Below are positions 24,027-31,360 of a stretch of DNA of 64,000 nt, one piece after another (positions within the stretch are counted from its first letter, which is position 1; each line of letters begins with the position of its first letter). Source of the DNA: JASHUC01 sp963849095 (GTDB lineage Bacteria; Pseudomonadota; Gammaproteobacteria; Steroidobacterales; Steroidobacteraceae); assembly GCA_963849095.1 (NCBI GenBank), contig CAWKGA010000009.1:806001-870000 (forward strand), read 5' to 3'. Both the position numbers and the translations under genes were made by a program. The notes under the pieces are model-generated. The model had not been told where the DNA came from, ran no database searches, and saw only the letters and a program-made list of their open reading frames with translations.

Positions 24027-25010
24027 TCATTTGTGGCGGTGCCTCAGCTGTCCCAGATCCCAAGACAGGGATGCAATGATCACGACGGTGACCACGCCCC
24101 AAGCGATGCCGAGTCCGATGCCCAGCCCGGTGTTGAGTCCGCGCGTGGCCGTCACGGCGACTGCTGGCGGTAAGTTCACACCCTGCCACCAGGGCCAGTG
24201 GCGCAACAGGACCAGGAGCACGATCAGTGCTGCAACCTTGACTGCCAGTGAGAACGCCGTGCGCGGACGTGTAGGCTGAGGTCTCATCGCCGTCATCACA
24301 TGCAGCGCCGTCTGTGCGATGACGAGCAGCAGGACCGGCCAACGCAGCGCAAGCACGATGTCGGCCGGTCGCCAGTGCACGAAGTTGGAGACGGGCGCCC
24401 AGAACGCATCCGCCGCGCCGGTCATCCAAAGAATGAGGAGTCCGATCCCAATGAGATCCCAGGCGACGGTCCAGTTGGCTCCGAGCCTGCGAGGAGGAGG
24501 TGGCGGCTGCGGTAGATCCCGCGGGCGCCAACTCGCGGTGATGTGGCCGAACCACCGAGTGAGCCACTTCTCCGCCCCCAGACGTTGCAGAACTACGGCG
24601 ACGATAGTGATGGTCCCCGTCGCCAATACGGTCGACCTCCATAACAGCTGCACCAAGTGACCCAGGACTTGCATCAGGTTCTCACCTGAGGCAATCCCGA
24701 TGCAGCCGATGACCAGATCCGTGATCCACGCGATGCCGAGGGTGACCCTGAGCACCAGCCAGTACCAGGGCAGAAGCAGAGGTCCAATCAGGGGCTGCTG
24801 CCGACGATACGGCGCGGCAACGGCCACGGGATGCCCGTAGGCTTTTAGCAGTGCCTCGGTTTCCTCCGTGTTGAGAGGATGGCCGAGCTCGGCCTGCCGC
24901 TCCTCGAGCTGCGAGGTCAGCTCGCCACGTAACTCGGCAATGATGTCCGAGCGCTCTTCGGCGGGTAGGTACACGCCCACCGCGGTGAGATAGCGTTCCA
25001 GAAGATCCAT
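24027..25010 (-). CDS. HAAS-domain multi-pass membrane protein
   Basis: 327 residues. The N-terminal cytoplasmic part MDLLERYLTAVGVYLPAEER, SDIIAELRGELTSQLEERQA, LNTEETEALLKAYGHPVAVA is the HAAS-type helical domain that accompanies PadR regulators. About six membrane segments follow, including LLLPWYWLVLRVTLGIAWIT and VAALIVLLVLLRHW. The start lies ten bases after the stop of the padR-like gene, so both are made from one message. Family members are thought to signal or sense at the membrane together with PadR. The mechanism is unknown. Confidence 0.82.
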   Translation of the reverse strand: MDLLERYLTAVGVYLPAEERSDIIAELRGELTSQLEERQAELGHPLNTEETEALLKAYGHPVAVAAPYRRQQPLIGPLLLPWYWLVLRVTLGIAWITDLVIGCIGIASGENLMQVLGHLVQLLWRSTVLATGTITIVAVVLQRLGAEKWLTRWFGHITASWRPRDLPQPPPPPRRLGANWTVAWDLIGIGLLILWMTGAADAFWAPVSNFVHWRPADIVLALRWPVLLLVIAQTALHVMTAMRPQPTRPRTAFSLAVKVAALIVLLVLLRHWPWWQGVNLPPAVAVTATRGLNTGLGIGLGIAWGVVTVVIIASLSWDLGQLRHRHK

Positions 25011-25020
25011 GATTCCTGCC

Positions 25021-25347
25021 TCACTTCAAGATGCGCTGTACCGCAGAGTTCAGCTGCCGCCACTCCTCGAGGAGCCGCGTGAGGATTTCCTCGCCGGCCC
25101 GGGAGATGCGGTAAAAGCGCTTGTTCCGGTTGTCTTCCTCGCGCCACTTGCTCTGCAGCAGTCCCTGGCTTTCCAGGCGTCGCAGCATGGGATAGAGCGC
25201 GCTCTCCTCGATGGCGATGCCGGTGCTCGCGAGGCTTCGACGCAGTGTGTAGCCGTATTGCTCGGTGCGAAGAGTCGCGAGCACGGCCAGGACGAGGGAG
25301 CCGCGACGCAGTTCGAGCTTCAGGTTTTCGTAGATATCGGAGTCCAT
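25021..25347 (-). CDS. PadR-family transcriptional regulator
   Basis: 108 residues, a winged-helix repressor: LRRGSLVLAVLATLRTEQYG, GYTLRRSLASTGIAIEESAL, YPMLRRLESQGLLQSKWREE, FYRISRAGEEILTRLLEEW. This is the short subfamily-2 form. The start at 25345-25347 (MDSDIYENLKLEL) is normal for the family; an upstream in-frame extension is not protein-like. A 17-base palindrome sits about 20 bases upstream, consistent with autoregulation. The HAAS membrane protein gene follows. Confidence 0.93.
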   Translation of the reverse strand: MDSDIYENLKLELRRGSLVLAVLATLRTEQYGYTLRRSLASTGIAIEESALYPMLRRLESQGLLQSKWREEDNRNKRFYRISRAGEEILTRLLEEWRQLNSAVQRILK

Positions 25348-25365
25348 GCTCGTCTCACCCCATGC

Positions 25366-25392
25366 GGCATATACTGTATGCCACATAGTGTG
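25366..25392. promoter_or_regulatory. Palindromes upstream of padR, likely operator
   Basis: GGCATA-TACTG-TATGCC is a perfect inverted repeat (25366-25382). It runs into a second, CACA-TAG-TGTG (25382-25392). Both lie between the padR-like start (25347) and the divergent gene start (25470). PadR proteins repress by binding such dyads over their own promoter. Confidence 0.55.
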
Positions 25393-25469
25393 TGACGTCA
25401 AGGATCGTGAGCGTGATTCGATCTCATGGCGCGGTAAGATGCGACCTCGGCCAAGAAACGGAGGCAAAC

Positions 25470-26084
25470 GTGAACCGATTCGAGCAAGCCGTGTACGACT
25501 GCATGAAGCCCACCGCGAGGCTCCTGGAGCGGACGACGAAGCCGCTGCATCGGGCCATCCTGCTCAACTTCTGGCGACACGTGCACCTGGAGGGCGCGGG
25601 AGAGTACGACCGGATCCTCGCGTCCGACATGATCGTGGACCGCCCGGTGTACCGGGTGAGCTGGGGCGCGAAGCCGGCCGTCATCGAAGGAAAAGACGGG
25701 GTGCGCGCCTTCTACAACAGCGTCGGCGAGGCCGTCCTGTGGCACTCCGATGATCGTCTGGCCGTGGAGGACTGGGGCATCTGCGATGAGATCACCTTCC
25801 ACCAGCTCGCCGTGGGGTCGGATTTGAAGCTCATCGGCTACAACGTCGAGCATGCCGACCGGCTGTATCACGTGTACAGCCGTCAGGCGTTCATCTGGCC
25901 GTACGACGAGGGGGCGCGCCTCGTCGGCGAGCACCTGTACGAGGACAAGACCAGCCTGCGCATTGAGGAAGTCGATCGATCGGAAGCCATCACCCCCGCC
26001 CGCGTGCGCGCGATCCACCGCGAGCAGCTCGCGAAGCTCGAGACAGAGCGCGGGCCCGGCTTCTGGCTGCTGGGTCGGGCCTGA
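25470..26084 (+). CDS. SnoaL/NTF2-like protein of unknown function
   Basis: 204 residues, without a signal peptide. The fold hints are NTF2-like: MIVDRPVYRVSWGAKPAVIE, GKDGVRAFYNSVGEAVLWHS, WGICDEITFHQLAVGSDLKL, and an acidic/aromatic C-terminal half with LVGEHLYEDKTSLRIEEVD. I chose the GTG at 25470 because GGAGG lies just upstream; the preceding in-frame codons are not protein-like. It is transcribed away from padR and could share the palindromic control region. The substrate or partner is unknown. Confidence 0.7.
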   Translation: MNRFEQAVYDCMKPTARLLERTTKPLHRAILLNFWRHVHLEGAGEYDRILASDMIVDRPVYRVSWGAKPAVIEGKDGVRAFYNSVGEAVLWHSDDRLAVEDWGICDEITFHQLAVGSDLKLIGYNVEHADRLYHVYSRQAFIWPYDEGARLVGEHLYEDKTSLRIEEVDRSEAITPARVRAIHREQLAKLETERGPGFWLLGRA

Positions 26085-26100
26085 CCGGGGCTCCGCGGGA

Positions 26101-26586
26101 TCAGCGCTTGCGCGGGTCCTTCTCCTTCAGTCCGGGATAGAACAGCCGCCGATTGGAGAGCGATTCATTGAAGACCTTGCGCCGCGTGAATAGCCAGCGG
26201 CCCTTGCGCTTCGCGAGCTCGTCCTCGTAGTGCCCGAAGTACGCGAGCTGGACATCCTTCTGCGGCGTGTCGTTGGTGATTGCAAACCAGTAGGCGAACG
26301 TCCTCGCCGTGTTCCCATGCACGTCGATCACATGGTTCACGACCTGGTGGTGTATCCGCGGGCGTGACGTTGCGCCCTTGGGAAGGTCGATACGCCGCGC
26401 GCCGCCGAAATTGGACATCGCCTTGCGAATGGCGGCCTTGCCTCGCTCCACGCCGCGGGCCCATTCGAGTACGCCGTCGCTCGCCCAGGCCGACATGATC
26501 GTGTCGATGTCGCCCGCGTCCACGGCCATCATGTAGCGGTTCGACAGATTCTCGATCTGCGCCCGATCGTCTGCGTAGGTCGTCAT
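26101..26586 (-). CDS. SnoaL/NTF2-like protein
   Basis: 161 residues of the SnoaL-like family: IENLSNRYMMAVDAGDIDTI, MSAWASDGVLEWARGVERGK, AAIRKAMSNFGG, RIHHQVVNHVIDVHGNTART, FAYWFAITN, then GRWLFTRRKVFNESL at the end. This is the form common near ring-hydroxylation and steroid or aromatic catabolic genes. There is no export signal. The ATG at 26584-26586 has GAGGAGC upstream. It starts 11 bases after the stop of the ABC permease gene and may be the last gene of that operon, or have its own promoter. Confidence 0.85.
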   Translation of the reverse strand: MTTYADDRAQIENLSNRYMMAVDAGDIDTIMSAWASDGVLEWARGVERGKAAIRKAMSNFGGARRIDLPKGATSRPRIHHQVVNHVIDVHGNTARTFAYWFAITNDTPQKDVQLAYFGHYEDELAKRKGRWLFTRRKVFNESLSNRRLFYPGLKEKDPRKR

Positions 26587-26597
26587 CGTGCTGCTCC

Positions 26598-28004
26598 TCA
26601 TGCCTGCGGTGACATCGCCCAGCGCAGCAGTGTTGCGAGGTTTGGAGGCCTCCCATGCAGCAGCAGCGCGATCCTGAAGACTTTCGCCGCAAGCCATATT
26701 GCGGCAACGGCGGAGGCGAGGCCGATCGCGATCGACAGCCAGACTTGCCACGCCGGGGGTGGGGAGCTCGAGGCCAGACGCGCCATGATCGCGAACGTGT
26801 TGGCGACGGGCGTGAAGCTCAGCGTCGTGGCGAGCTTCGAGTTCGGATTCATGGAGATCGGCATGGAGAGCATCGCAATGGCGGCCACCACGAACACGAA
26901 GGGGGTCAGCAGGGATTGCGCGTCTCGCATGTCGTTCACGGCCGCGCCCACGGCAACCATCACGGATCCGATGACCAGAAACGAGATGATGAACAGCACG
27001 AACAGCAAGAGGAGCAATGCAGGGGCGACCAGGCCGAACAGCGCGAAGGCGGAGAGCGCAGCGAATGCGACAAGGAGGTACAAGCCCATGCCGACCATGA
27101 CGGCACCGAGCTGTCCGAGAATCTTTCCCGCGAGCAGCTCGACAGGCGACACCGCGGCGAGCAGCACCTCGATGATGCGGCTCGACTTCTCCTCGACCAT
27201 CGTCGTGAGGAGGAACTGCCCGCCGCCGAGCACGCCGATCAACATGAGCAAGATGAGTCCGAAGGGAACGAGACGGTCGAGCGCGGGGGTCGAGGGGCGC
27301 TCCGAGCCGTCGCGCATGATGGCGATCGAGCGCCCGGCTTGCACCTGCGCGAGCGCGTCGAGCTGATCCACGTCGAGCCCATGGGCGCGCGCCCGCACGG
27401 ATACGATCGCATCCCGCAGCATTCCGCGAATCGCCGCCTCCGCGCGCTCGTCGAGATTCGCCGGCACGTACAGATCATACGGCGTCGCCGCGGCGGCAAT
27501 ACCCGGCGCGGCTGGAGCGAGGGCCTGCGGACGAACGACGACGACGGCCAGATGGGGGGCGCCGGCGTTCGGCTGGACGAGCCACGCCCTCTCTCGGGCC
27601 AGATCATCCGGCCGCTCGATGAATCGAACGTGGGGAATCGGGCCCGACGCGGCGGTGATCCCTTCCATGGCGGTAACCGCGGTCTCGAAGCCGGGTCCCT
27701 CGAGGACGCCCGAGCCGGCTGCGCCGTAGGCGCCTTGCGCGGCTCGCTGTGCACGGACTCGCCGCCGCTGCTCGAGCTTTGCCGGGTCGGCGGTCTCTCG
27801 CAGAGCCGCCGCCACGAGACCGCTCGGATCGATGACGGCGACCTCGCCCGTGACGCTGAAGTCCCGTTGGCCCATCAGTCGCGGAAGCCCGAATATGACG
27901 AGCGCCATCAGCGCCGGCAGCACGAGCGAGCCGATGATGAAGCCGCGGGTGGCGACCACCGCAAGGAATTCACGGGAGGCGATAAAAAATATCTTCTTCA
28001 TCAC
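26598..28004 (-). CDS. ABC-2 type exporter permease, NatB-like
   Basis: 468 residues. One membrane helix at the start (FFIASREFLAVVATRGFIIG, SLVLPALMALVIFG), a large extracytoplasmic domain of about 200 residues, then five or six membrane helices (LVPFGLILLMLIGVLGGGQF, LLLLFVLFIISFLVIGSVMV and others). ...MVEEKSSRIIEVLLAAVSPV... is the typical NatB/ABC-2 signature. Its ATG overlaps the stop of the ATPase gene by four bases. Together they would form an exporter; the substrate is unknown (sodium, lipid or drug are all used by relatives). Confidence 0.9.
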   Translation of the reverse strand: MMKKIFFIASREFLAVVATRGFIIGSLVLPALMALVIFGLPRLMGQRDFSVTGEVAVIDPSGLVAAALRETADPAKLEQRRRVRAQRAAQGAYGAAGSGVLEGPGFETAVTAMEGITAASGPIPHVRFIERPDDLARERAWLVQPNAGAPHLAVVVVRPQALAPAAPGIAAAATPYDLYVPANLDERAEAAIRGMLRDAIVSVRARAHGLDVDQLDALAQVQAGRSIAIMRDGSERPSTPALDRLVPFGLILLMLIGVLGGGQFLLTTMVEEKSSRIIEVLLAAVSPVELLAGKILGQLGAVMVGMGLYLLVAFAALSAFALFGLVAPALLLLLFVLFIISFLVIGSVMVAVGAAVNDMRDAQSLLTPFVFVVAAIAMLSMPISMNPNSKLATTLSFTPVANTFAIMARLASSSPPPAWQVWLSIAIGLASAVAAIWLAAKVFRIALLLHGRPPNLATLLRWAMSPQA

Positions 28005-29056
28005 AGTTCTCTCGCGCCTCGGAGACGCTCACTGCTCGTGCCGCCGGTTTCGGGAGCCGGACTCCCGCCGGACACCACGCGCAAGAAGATCTCCTCGAGC
28101 GTGGGGCGTGCCAGCTCGATCCGGCTGCAGGGCACCACCGCTGCAACGCGCGCCAGGGCCGCCGCGGGATTCGTTCCCGCGGCAAGTCCAACCCGCAGCC
28201 CCGTCTCGTCACGCGCAACTTGCTCCACCTCTGGCAGCTGGGTGAGGCGCGCGCCGTCCGAGTTTGGGTCCAGGGCTTCAAGGCGGATCGTCCGCGGATC
28301 GTATCGGCTGCGGATCTCGGCGATGGGGTCATCGAGGACCTTGCAGCCGCGATGGATCATCACGATGTGATCGCAGAGCTCCTCCGCGTGCGCCATGACG
28401 TGAGTCGAGAATACGATCGTCGCGCCCCGGTCGTGCTCGGCCATGATGAGCTTGCGCAGCTGCAGCGTGCTCACCGGATCGAGGCCGGTGAACGGCTCAT
28501 CGAGAATGAGCAAATCGGGATCGTGAATCACCGCGGCGATGAACTGGATCTTCTGTTGCGTGCCCTTCGAGAGCTCCTCGCAGCGCTTGCCCGCATATTC
28601 CTCGAGCCCCAGGCGAGCGAGCCGCGAGGCCACGCGCTCCGGGAGGAGCGAGGCGGGCACCCCCTTGAGCCGACCCAGGTACTCGAGGAAGGCGCTCACG
28701 CGCATTTTTCGATACAGGCCCCGCTCTTCGGGCAGGTAGCCGATCCGATCCTTGGCCTCGAGAGCCGAGCGGCGCCCCAGCACGGAGATGCGGCCGCAGT
28801 CCGGCTGCAGGATCGACATGATCATGCGGATTGCCGTCGTCTTCCCGGCACCGTTTGGCCCGATGAGCCCGTACAGGCGGCCGCGAGGGATCTCGAGGCT
28901 CAGCTCGCTGACGGCCCGCGTCTCGCCGAATGTCTTCGTCACCCCGTGCAGCAGGATCGCAGGCTTTTCTGCGGTTGCGTTGTCCGGCTCTTCGACCAAC
29001 CCAGCCAACCGGCCTTCCCCTCGACACAGGTCCGGCTTGAATGTTAGCCCGATCAC
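28001..29056 (-). CDS. ABC exporter ATP-binding protein, NatA-like
   Basis: 351 residues. Walker A is GPNGAGKTTA, the signature is LSKGTQQKIQ, Walker B is LLILDEPFTGLDP, and the switch histidine lies in FSTHVMAHAE. The C-terminal 100 residues form the DUF4162-like regulatory tail found in NatA-type proteins. The start is probably the GTG at 29056, giving a roughly 30-residue leader before the domain; other starts are possible. A promoter with TTGACT and GATAAC lies 24-53 bases upstream. First gene of the exporter operon. Confidence 0.92.
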   Translation of the reverse strand: MIGLTFKPDLCRGEGRLAGLVEEPDNATAEKPAILLHGVTKTFGETRAVSELSLEIPRGRLYGLIGPNGAGKTTAIRMIMSILQPDCGRISVLGRRSALEAKDRIGYLPEERGLYRKMRVSAFLEYLGRLKGVPASLLPERVASRLARLGLEEYAGKRCEELSKGTQQKIQFIAAVIHDPDLLILDEPFTGLDPVSTLQLRKLIMAEHDRGATIVFSTHVMAHAEELCDHIVMIHRGCKVLDDPIAEIRSRYDPRTIRLEALDPNSDGARLTQLPEVEQVARDETGLRVGLAAGTNPAAALARVAAVVPCSRIELARPTLEEIFLRVVSGGSPAPETGGTSSERLRGAREL

Positions 29057-29079
29057 GGGTTCCGCGCGCGGGCCGCTCC

Positions 29080-29109
29080 GTTATCCGGCGCAGCTGATTA
29101 TCTAGTCAA
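29080..29109 (-). promoter_or_regulatory. Predicted promoter of the ABC exporter operon
   Basis: Read leftward, TTGACT (29104-29109) and GATAAC (29080-29085) are 18 bases apart, a reasonable sigma-70 promoter. It lies just before the GTG start at 29056, leaving a leader of about 15 bases. Confidence 0.5.
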
Positions 29110-29173
29110 TCCAGTGCGCAGTGGTCACTTATGTATATGATATCTAACGATTATCACAGCACACTATCTAGTC
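29099..29173. repeat. AT-rich island with TATCTA direct repeats
   Basis: In an otherwise GC-rich divergent gap, TATCTAGTC occurs at 29099-29107 and 29165-29173, and TATCTAACG at 29141-29149. The block also holds runs such as TATGTATATGATATC. The copies may be sites for a regulator of the flanking ABC exporter and repair genes. Between 29110 and 29342 no gene is evident apart from a 17-codon frame at 29186 without a ribosome site. Confidence 0.5.
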
Positions 29174-29342
29174 TATAGTTTAGTCATGGCCTTTTCCTCC
29201 TCAGCCGTTGCCGAGCGCCTCGCTCTCGGCGCGAGCTAGCGCTGGCGCGCTCACCGCACTAGCGTCGGCGAACCGACGCCGCCGGTCTCGGTGCGCGCCC
29301 GCTGCTGCCGAATCGCCGAGCTCCCGAATGCCGCCGACCCCC

Positions 29343-30032
29343 ATGCAGTCTCATCGTCCATTACCGACTTTGCGCAAAGCGTTGCGGCGCGCCGCGGACC
29401 CGGCCAAGGCGCTCGCGATGCAGGCTTACATGAAGTCTGCGATGCCGTATCACGGCGTGCCGGCGCCTTTGTTGCGCAAGATATGCCGGGAAACGTTTGC
29501 GGACGCTCGGATCGAGACGGCCCGTCAATGGCGGGCGCAGGTCCTTCGTATGTGGCGCGATGCCGAGTTCCGCGAAGAGCGCTATGCGGCGGTGTACCTT
29601 GCGCGCGATCGGCGCACGCAGCGCTTTCAAACACCCGCCGCGATGAAGATGTACGAGGAATTGATCGTGACCGGCGCGTGGTGGGATTACGTGGACGAGA
29701 TCGCATCGCACTGCATCGGGCCGATCGTGAGGGATCATCCGGGGCCCATGCGGCGGAAGATCCTTTCCTGGGCCAAGTCGGAGAATCTCTGGAAGCGGCG
29801 CGCGGCGATCCTCTGTCAGCTCGGATTCAAGCGGGAGACGGATCTCACGCTGCTGTATGCCTGCATCGAGCCGTCGCTCGGATCGCCGGAGTTCTTTCTG
29901 CAGAAGGCAATCGGCTGGGCGCTGCGCCAGTACGCCTGGACCGACCCCGCCGAGATCAAGGGGTACGTGCGGCGGAATCGCTCCCGCCTGAGCGCACTCA
30001 GCCTGCGGGAAGCGCTGAAGAACATCGGCTGA
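29343..30032 (+). CDS. DNA alkylation repair protein, AlkD-like
   Basis: 229 residues of the HEAT-repeat AlkD family, glycosylases that remove positively charged alkylated bases such as 7-methylguanine without flipping them. The motif VTGAWWDYVDEIASHCIG holds the Trp and Asp that match the catalytic Trp109/Asp113 of Bacillus cereus AlkD. Helical repeats follow (RKILSWAKSENLWKRRAAIL, FFLQKAIGWALRQYAWTDPA, LSALSLREALKNIG). The N-terminal start is uncertain: ATG at 29343 begins the conserved part, another ATG lies at 29328, and the longer Arg/Ser-rich reading upstream is unlikely. It is transcribed away from the ABC exporter. Confidence 0.9.
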   Translation: MQSHRPLPTLRKALRRAADPAKALAMQAYMKSAMPYHGVPAPLLRKICRETFADARIETARQWRAQVLRMWRDAEFREERYAAVYLARDRRTQRFQTPAAMKMYEELIVTGAWWDYVDEIASHCIGPIVRDHPGPMRRKILSWAKSENLWKRRAAILCQLGFKRETDLTLLYACIEPSLGSPEFFLQKAIGWALRQYAWTDPAEIKGYVRRNRSRLSALSLREALKNIG

Positions 30033-30049
30033 GCGGCGCGGGGCCGCTC
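30031..30049 (+). terminator. Hairpin after the AlkD-like gene
   Basis: GAGCGGC-GCGGG-GCCGCTC is a perfect seven-base-pair stem starting in the stop codon. It lacks a proper T-run, so termination is plausible but not certain. Confidence 0.45.
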
Positions 30050-30121
30050 ACTTGAGTCTCACTGCCCGGATGTGCCAGGCTCGCGACCGTTGGCGGTGAA
30101 GCTCGATCGAGGAGTGGGACG

Positions 30122-31324
30122 ATGAGCTCAGGCTTGTCCAAGGCCCGGCTGGGCCGAATGCACCAGACGATGGCGGCCTATGTCGAGGCCCGAGAAGTGC
30201 CGGGCGTCGTGACGCTCGTCAGCCGCCGCGGCGAGGTCCATGTCGATGCGATCGGCGCGAAAGCCCTGGACGGCCGGGACCCGATCGGCCGCGATACGAT
30301 CTTTCGCATCGCATCGATGACCAAGCCCATCACGGCGGTCGCGACGATGATCCTCGTCGAGGAGTGCAAGCTGAGGCTCGACGAGCCGGTCGAGCGCCTG
30401 CTGCCGGAGCTCGCAAACCGCAGAGTGCTCAAGCGGATGGACGGACCGCTCGATGAGACGGTGCCTGCGCGGCGGCCGCTCACCGTGCGCGACCTGCTGA
30501 CCTTCCGCATGGGATTCGGCATGAGCCTGGGTCCGCCGAATGCCTCCCCGATCGCCAAGGCGGTCGCGGATGCGCAGATCCAGTCGCTGAAGCCGGCGCC
30601 GCCGCTTGCGCCCGACGAATGGATCAAGCGCCTGGGGTCCCTGCCGCTCATGCAGCAGCCCGGTGAGCACTGGATGTACCACACCGGCGCCGATGTGCTC
30701 GGAGTGCTCATCGCGCGCGCCTCGGGCCAGGCGTTCGATGCCTATCTCGAGGAGCGCATCTTCCGGCCGCTCGGGATGAAGGACACCGGCTTCAGCGTGC
30801 CGCGCGCAAAGCTCAGCCGGCTCGCGACCTGCTACGCGATCAATCCGCAGACTCGCGCCCTCGATCTGCACGACAGCGCGAGCGACAGCGCATGGGCTCA
30901 ACCGCCGGCGTTCCCGGCCGGCGGCGGCGGCCTCGTGTCGACCGTCGAGGACTACTACACGTTCGGATCGATGATGCTCAACGGCGGCCGGCACGGTAAC
31001 GAGCGCATCCTGTCGCGGCATTCGGTCGAGGCGATGACAACCGACCAGCTCACGGCGGATCAGAAGGCCACGGCCGCTTTCTTCCCGGGCTTCTTCGACA
31101 GCCGGGGATGGGGCTTCGGCGTATCGGTCGTGATCAAGCGGGACGGCGTCTCCACGTCCCCCGGCCAGTTCGGCTGGAGCGGCGCCTTCGGCACGCAGTG
31201 GTTCTCGGATCCGAGAGAGCAGCTGGTTGCGCTCCTCATGATCCAGCGCCTGGACATCGGCGCCACTGCGGCCGGCATCCGTCCGGACTTCAGCACCTCC
31301 GTCTACCAGGCCATCGACGACTGA
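30122..31324 (+). CDS. Serine hydrolase of the beta-lactamase/penicillin-binding fold
   Basis: 400 residues, no signal peptide. SMTKPITAV (SxxK, about residue 63) carries the nucleophile Ser and general-base Lys. MYHTGADVLG lies where the YxN motif sits in class C enzymes, and WSGAFGTQWFSD replaces the KTG-box region. Such proteins (EstB type) are cytoplasmic or secreted esterases that hydrolyse short-chain esters. GAGGAGTGG precedes the ATG. It is probably an esterase, not a resistance enzyme. The neighbouring genes are also hydrolases and SDRs. Confidence 0.9.
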   Translation: MSSGLSKARLGRMHQTMAAYVEAREVPGVVTLVSRRGEVHVDAIGAKALDGRDPIGRDTIFRIASMTKPITAVATMILVEECKLRLDEPVERLLPELANRRVLKRMDGPLDETVPARRPLTVRDLLTFRMGFGMSLGPPNASPIAKAVADAQIQSLKPAPPLAPDEWIKRLGSLPLMQQPGEHWMYHTGADVLGVLIARASGQAFDAYLEERIFRPLGMKDTGFSVPRAKLSRLATCYAINPQTRALDLHDSASDSAWAQPPAFPAGGGGLVSTVEDYYTFGSMMLNGGRHGNERILSRHSVEAMTTDQLTADQKATAAFFPGFFDSRGWGFGVSVVIKRDGVSTSPGQFGWSGAFGTQWFSDPREQLVALLMIQRLDIGATAAGIRPDFSTSVYQAIDD

Positions 31325-31360
31325 GCCGTGCGCTCTGCCGCGGCCTCGCGCCCCTGCCGG

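Noticed and set aside
29186..29239. 17-codon frame beginning MAFSSSAVAERL
   Set aside because: No ribosome site and very short; more likely chance in the regulatory gap.
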